From Solanum dulcamara (Eukaryota; Streptophyta; Magnoliopsida; Solanales; Solanaceae): a stretch of 64,000 nt of DNA. Under the pieces are notes generated by a model. The model ran no database searches. It was not told the DNA's origin and was given only the letters and a program-made list of their open reading frames with translations. Positions 58,251-64,000 of the stretch are shown piece after piece. The first letter of the stretch is position 1; every line of letters begins with the position of its first letter. Both the position numbers and the translations under genes were made by a program. The stretch spans positions 11,874,740 through 11,938,739 of the forward strand of contig NC_077245.1 in assembly GCF_947179165.1 (NCBI RefSeq). Reading direction: 5' to 3'.

Positions 58251-60564
58251 TGTCACGATCCAAGCCTAGGACCTAAACGTGACACGGCGAATGAGACACC
58301 CGGAGGTATCTCACCAAACCTCTTAGCATTCATTAAGTATTTCATTGGTAATGATAAACAAATCAAGCGGAAAACAAAAGGGATGTAGGGACTAAGGGGC
58401 TTCACATTTAATAAGAGTCAAAGACAACATAACATCTTTTTCTATGTCCAACCATACCTTCTACATTAAAGACTTCGAGGGGGCTAAGACATGTCCCAAG
58501 CTCACCCTCAAAATAAGTGTCAAGAAATGCCTTAATAAAAGTCTTAATGTTTTACATAACATAAGCTTAAAATAAAAAGGATGTTGTTCCCGAAATATGG
58601 GAACTCACCACAAGCAATCTTCAAACTAATCCGAGCTAGCCACGTGGAGGAGGTCGAGGAGCGCCATCGATTCCTACATGGTGATATCATGTAGGCAAAA
58701 AAATGCATTAGTACTTTGAATGTACTAAGTATGTGAGTATGCTATGAAATAAAGAACATAAGAGAGACATGAGTAAACAATATGCATAAGTGAATGCATG
58801 CATTAGACATCATCATATGAAGCCTTAAAACATTCATTTTGTAGGGAAGTGACCATAACCGATATTTAAGACCATGCGAGCTATTACATGGAATCCAACA
58901 TAACCCCCTACGTTGGCACGGGGAGACTACTTGCTGGGTAGAACTCCGTCAACTTTGATCATTTCTTTAACTTTGACTTTAAGGGCTAATTGTGGATCCA
59001 CTAGCCTAAATAGCCTATAAGGGCTTCTATGTTGGCGCATAGTTAATGCAACATGAGACTTTACTTAAGGACCCCTTAGGTCGAATCCCTATCTACATGC
59101 TACATTCGGTACTAGGTCAATCCCACGGAATAACATTTATATATCATTATAACATAAGCATTGTATAACTTTAGACATCAAATCATCATTGGTGGAATAG
59201 CTCATTAAAACATTTCATTTGATTCAAATATGTGAGAATTGTCCTTTCACATTGAATCCTTTCTTTGGCTAAAAGCCCTTTCATCATCATTCAATCATTT
59301 CACAAGACTCCCTTAAACATAGGTATTTGCTTCATAAACTTTCATTTGGAGTCAAAACTTTCAATTCAACTTCATTTCAACATAAGAAGACTAGATGGGT
59401 TCATTTCGTATAACTTTCAAACACATTTAATGCATGGGAGTGATGAAAATGTATCATATGAAACATCTTAAAACAATCCACCATATACACTTTAAAACTA
59501 CCTTTCAAGCCTTCATATAAAAACCTTGATAAACCATCCATTTCATGTAAATAAGAATCAACATAAGTCAATATAGGTAAATAAATTTCAAATATTCAAG
59601 AATCTATGCATTTGGAATTGTAGTATGAAAATCCATAAAAAAACTCATCACTTGAAATTGAGAATCAATATACATATAAATATCAATAGGAGTAAATAAA
59701 CATAAAATATACCATAATCTATGCATTTGGAACCATCATGTAAAAGCCCTTAGGATTTCATCATTTAAAATTTAAATACTAAGTTGAGAAAATATTTGGA
59801 CTCCATGGGTGGAAGAACCCATGGATGAAAACTCACATACATTAGTGAGGAACTTGAAGAGGAATTGGAGAAGTCTTGATGTTAGGCCTTCAATTAAGAA
59901 GCTTGAATCCTTAAGTTTGAGAGAAAATGTGTTAAAGATGATTTGAGAGAGAAGAGGATGAAGTTTAGGGTTTTGGGGAGGCAATACACAACAAAAATGA
60001 TCCCAAAGGCGTCCAAGTTCATATATATGTTATTAGGTAATTGTCCAAGATGTCCTTCATCAAAAAAATCTAGAAAACGGGCTCAAAACCCTGTAGGCAC
60101 GATAGTGGCGCGCCGCGCCAAAGGCCAAACTACTGTAACTAGTTTCGGGCGCTCTGCTGGCGCGCCGCGCCAATAGCATAAACTGCTGCAGCGGTAGTCT
60201 TTGGTAAAATGATCATAACTTTTGACTCTAAACTCGGAATGAGGTAAACTTGGTGGAGTTGGAAAGAGAACTCAAAGACCTTTAATTTGATAAGTCATGG
60301 AATATCAAATTAGTTATATGATAGAATATATGGGCATTTTAAGTTGACCCTATTCCGAACTCATATAAAAACTTAGTCGATGGAAATTCTTTAGACTTGA
60401 CTTGGTGTTAGATATCCCTTATGGCCCTAAAAAACATCTAATACACTTTAAATACTTAGGAATTGATCCTAAATCATATGTAAAATTAGAATTCGATGAG
60501 TGCAATCCTATACGCCTTTGAAGAATGATTTGGGTCTTGGTATAGAAATTTTTGAGATATTACA
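58251..60564 (-). mobile_element. Solo LTR of a large Ty3/gypsy-type element
   Basis: 2314 bp with TG...CA ends (plus-strand TGTCACGATCC ... GATATTACA) and a perfect 5-bp duplication GACAT (58246-58250, 60565-60569). No protein domain or second LTR is inside. Orientation is probably minus, because the plus strand shows the reverse complement of promoter-proximal text seen in the related LTR to the right. GC-rich TGGCGCGCCGCGCCA occurs twice (60106, 60158). Size and ends fit a solo LTR of a gypsy chromovirus-type element. It could also be a non-autonomous element without recognisable LTRs. Confidence 0.78.
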
Positions 60565-61013
60565 GACATTAATAGACTGTTGAAATATTTACTGGTAGCT
60601 GTCTGGATAAAACATTGTGCAGTTAAATCACCTCTTAAATTGATTACACTATATAAGAAGTGCATCATATATTGCATAATTATAAGGATTTGGTGATAGT
60701 TGTACTTCAATTATTTGTGACTCTTATTGTAGCGGGTCATTCCCACTAATAGCTTCTTACTTTTATATTTTTTAAATCTATTTTGAAAAATACTTTTTTT
60801 TGAGGTGAGCGTCTATCGAAAATAAGTTCTCTAACTCATAAAGGTAGGGGTAAGATTTTTGTAGACTCTACCCTTCTTTAGACCTTGCTCGTGATACCAC
60901 ATGAGTTTGTTTGATGTTGTATAGAGAGCTATTAAAGAAAAAAATAATTGTACAAATCTCCCTTACATTACATGTGTGCATGGTAGAAATTGTAATGAAA
61001 TTGGTCCAACAAA
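60565..61013 (+). repeat. Duplicated segment, second copy (partner 54868-55290)
   Basis: Begins GACATTAATAGACTGTTG and follows the partner through ATTTACTGGTAGCTGTCTGG and CATGGTAGAAATTGTAATGA to GGTCCAACA, with scattered substitutions and small indels. It includes a LINE/SINE module at 60808-60930. Confidence 0.88.
60808..60930 (+). mobile_element. LINE/SINE 3' module, duplicated copy
   Basis: Plus strand: GAGGTGAGCGTCTATCGAAAA, CTAACTCATAAAGGTAGGGG, GATACCACATGAGTTTG. Co-duplicated with 55064-55192. Confidence 0.7.
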
Positions 61014-63550
61014 CTCATAGAAATTCTTACGATTCATAGAAATGAGTCGTAGAACCTTTGAATACTTAGAAAAATTTCAGTTTTTAAAATCTTTTCTAAG
61101 AGTTTACTTGGGTAAATTTCAAGTGATCATATCTCGTAGATTATAATGAATTAGTGACCCATTACTTATCAAATTAAAGGTTTTTGAGTCTTCTTTTCAA
61201 TGCCACCAAATTTGCCTCATTTTGAGTTTGGAGTAAAACGTTATGACCATTTTACTGGAGGCTACCAATTTATAAGTAGTTACGACTCGTAGAATGGGTC
61301 TTACGACTTGTAGAAAAAAGGACAATCCTTAGAAAAGTGATCCGTAAACCCCAAGAACAACCTCCATAGAATCGTATGAATGCTTTCTACGACCCATAAA
61401 AAAGTCTATGATCCGTAAACTCTCGGTCGTAGACCCAAAACATCTTGAACCAGTGAGGTCCAATTTTATGCCATTGTTTCTATGAACCTTTAAAGTTTAT
61501 ACGATTCATAGAAGGACCCGTATACGGCCAAAAATTAGTTTTAGTAAGGGTTATTCTAGTCTTTTCTCCAACCATTCCCAACCTAACCTACTATGTTTTG
61601 GGGATAAATTCAACCCTTTATCAGATTTCCAAAGGGGTTTTCCTCTCATTCACCCTAGGAGCTTTGAGAGAAGAGACTATAGAGAAAAAGAGCTAGGATT
61701 CAAGATCTACAAGTGAGATCTTTGATTTTTGGCGAGATAATCTTCTTTCCAGGTATGTAAGGCTACTCTTAACGTGGATTGAGTTCATCTTCTTGCCCTA
61801 CATTTTTATTGAGTTGAGTTGATTAAGCTTTGAGGTTCCATGAAATGGGTTCTTGAGTTATCTATAATTTCTATTGAGTTTTTGTATATAAATTCATATG
61901 TATTAATGATGTTCTTGAGTTATTTATAATTTCTTGAGTTGGGTTCTATTGAGAGTATGGATTCACGTTTTCATTCACATGAACCCAAATTGAGATTTCA
62001 TTTTGTTATATTATGCAGTGATGGAGTTTGTAAAATATGATTTGTGAAGGTTTTTGAATGAGAAAGAGTTGAGTTTTGAGGAGTTTCGTAACTATCATGC
62101 ATGTTGAGTATGAAAGAGTTAAAAAATTATATATGTTCTTTTAAAACATATATTTAAGGATGAGTTGAGTTTGAGAAGTTCTTAAATTTTATTATTTTGA
62201 ACATAAGTATTTTGAGTATAAATGATTGTTTGAGATAGAATTTTGGAAAGGTATGAATGAGTTTGAGAAGTCTCTTAATTATTATTTTGAGCATGAGTAT
62301 TTTGAGTATAAATGAGTTGAGTATTATTACATTAAAATATCTATTTTGAGATTGAGTTGAGTAGTTAAAATTATGTTTTAAATGCATTCATTGAGTTGAG
62401 ATTACATCTAATTTAAAGAGAAGAGTTTGATGATTGAGACGAGTCGAGTTTGATGAGAGTCAAATGAAACTAAATGAGTTGATTTGATCATAATGATTGA
62501 TTTGAGTTTTTATGAGCATATAAAGTATTTTGGGAGTAGTATTGAGCACAATATGGGATGAGCCCATAAACTACGTAGCCAGCATAGGATAGAGGCTATG
62601 CCTCTAAGTCCTAAAATGATGGACTTGATTGAGTGTGGATCCAGTGAGTTTGAGCGTCCTTTACCCTGACAAGGTGTTGGACGGCTATGGCAATAATAGT
62701 TCTTAAGCGTTGTATCATCACTAGCTCATAAGTGATGATTGTCGGTTAGAGAAACTCTCCAAGAGTAAAATATTATACTTTTATATATAGAAAGTTGTAT
62801 ATCTTATTGCATATCATTTAAAGCATTATATTATTTTATTTCATACTTTATTGAGTTGAGTATTTTCAAAGTTGAGTTCATTAAGTTGAGTTGAGTATTT
62901 TCAAAGTTGAGTTCATTGAGCTGAGTTGAGTATTTCTAGAGTTGAGTCTATTGAGCTGAGTTGAGTATTTTTAGAGTTGAGTCCTTTGAATTGAGGTTGA
63001 GTATTATTGATTATATTTCCTTTCAGCTATTTTACATACTCGTACATTTTATGTACTGACGCCTTTTGGCTTGCATCATTTATGATACAGATACAAGTAC
63101 TAGAGATCATCAACAGATGCTTCATTAAAGATCCATTTCTTTCTTGATAGTTATGAGATCTCCTTGCTTTCGAAGGAATCATATTTATTTCATTCCTCAC
63201 TTTGAGTAATTCCTTTTTAGGTAGCCGTGGTCTTGTCTCAACACCTTCTTGATAGTTGATAAAGGCTTCATAAACATAGATTGAGTAGATTGGAGTTGAG
63301 GTCCCTTTTGAGTTTGTTTTTGTGAAAACTATCACTTATGAAATTGAGTTGAATTTTAATATTGTTTAGTTAAAATTATTCCTTCATTGAATATTTATTG
63401 GTTAGACCACTTGAAATTTTCCTTATTATTAGATTGAGTATTCTGCTGAATGATTGAATGGGTGATCGAACCAAGTGTTTCGCTTGGGATCTAGCAATGA
63501 CTTCTGAATGCCGGTTACGTCTAAGGTACCTTCTCAGGGTGTGAAATACC
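61014..63550 (+). mobile_element. Ty3/gypsy LTR-like sequence
   Basis: Begins where similarity to the duplicated segment stops. Contains many TACGACTCGTAGA / ACGATTCATAGA variants, then leader-like text, GAGTTGAG repeats and a TACATACTCGTACATTTTATGTACTGACG block, then GCCGGTTACGTCTAAGG near the end. These are features I associate with long LTRs of Solanaceae gypsy elements. No coding domain. Both boundaries are approximate and no target duplication was confirmed. Confidence 0.5.
62840..63002 (+). repeat. Four ~36-bp tandem repeats rich in GAGTTGAGT
   Basis: Units of the form TGAGTTGAGTATTTTCAAAGTTGAGTTCAT recur four times with small changes, within a longer region (61800-63000) in which GAGTTGAG is scattered at high density. 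Confidence 0.8.
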
Positions 63551-64000
63551 TTATCTCTATCTCAACCATATTTTTCCTAGTTGGTCACTCAGGGATGAGT
63601 GACGGGTAAATTGATATCTGTTGTAATAATATGCTTCCATTGTTACGGCCAAACCGATAGAAAAGGAATTTGGGATGGGAAACTTTGGGTAGTGACTTTG
63701 GAAAAAATTGAGCCTAGGCCAGACTTGGTCGAATTCTGAGTTAGGCAAGGTCCAGAGTGACCTGATAATGGGTCGGGGATCAAATCTTTTATTTTTTCAT
63801 TTGAGTTGATAGCCAAGACGTTAAGGAGACTACACAGCTTCATAGAATCTTATTTGGGTCAATAAAATTCACAAAATTGATCTTGGCATGAAGAGTATAA
63901 TTTAGAACGCCATGGGGAGAGGGTGTGTTGTGAAATGGGAGTTTGGAGATCAAGTTTTGAGCTCTCTGTTTTCATGCATCCCGCCCTGACAGTATTTCTC
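63551..64000. other. Unassigned sequence at the right edge
   Basis: Less AT-rich than the surroundings, no convincing ORF on either strand. It may be the interior of the gypsy element whose LTR-like sequence precedes it, but no primer-binding site was recognised. Confidence 0.35.

Noticed and set aside
59943..60176. 77-codon ORF with a basic C-terminus
   Set aside because: It lies inside the solo LTR and spans the GC boxes; there is no family resemblance.
63557..63843. Two overlapping minus-strand ORFs at the right edge
   Set aside because: Short, no recognised domain, and likely within gypsy element sequence.

Overview
The window is nuclear DNA of a flowering plant, most likely Solanaceae. 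It is AT-rich, its genes are split by GT-AG introns, and it is crowded with Ty1/copia, Ty3/gypsy, LINE, SINE and MITE remnants. Several repeats carry the (TTG)n-tailed module seen in Solanaceae SINEs. Genus assignment is inference. No bacterial, organellar, CRISPR, rRNA or tRNA gene was seen.

Four host genes are supported. (1) On the minus strand, 20173 to 4440, a complete 14-exon gene for a type II (K+-independent) H+-translocating pyrophosphatase of 800 aa. Its first intron is 8.1 kb and holds a full-length copia element. (2) On the minus strand, 31781 to 30639, an intronless 380-aa membrane-anchored RD kinase without an ectodomain. (3) On the plus strand, 42778 to 54390, a five-exon DHHC protein S-acyltransferase of 420 aa. 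Its first intron is 7.6 kb and is packed with transposons. (4) On the plus strand, 55743 to 56333, a single-exon secreted invertase/pectin methylesterase inhibitor of 196 aa. The four proteins have no evident shared pathway: two are membrane proteins with likely endomembrane roles, one is a signalling kinase and one is apoplastic.

Layout: 1-4.4 kb is intergenic with a LINE tail, a MITE and a large palindromic LTR structure. 4.4-21.2 kb is the pyrophosphatase gene and its leader. 21.5-29.5 kb is a LINE fragment, then a gypsy integrase relic split by a 6.3-kb copia element (target duplication GGCAA). 29.5-36.1 kb is the kinase gene flanked by an inverted repeat, plus LTR-like and MITE sequence. 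36.1-41.0 kb is a 4.9-kb Tnt1-like copia element (target duplication TGATA) that has lost the centre of its reverse transcriptase. 42.8-54.4 kb is the acyltransferase gene with hAT-like, LINE and MULE insertions in intron 1. 54.4-61.0 kb holds the inhibitor gene between two copies of a segment from the acyltransferase 3' flank, the second copy carrying a 2.3-kb solo LTR (target duplication GACAT). 61-64 kb is gypsy-LTR-like sequence.

No undescribed protein system was found. The unusual content is structural: an inverted LTR dimer, several insertions with readable target duplications, a LINE/SINE 3'-end module in many copies, and a mosaic partial duplication of the acyltransferase locus. Exon borders were read by eye from splice sites, reading-frame continuity and family knowledge, without a transcript.
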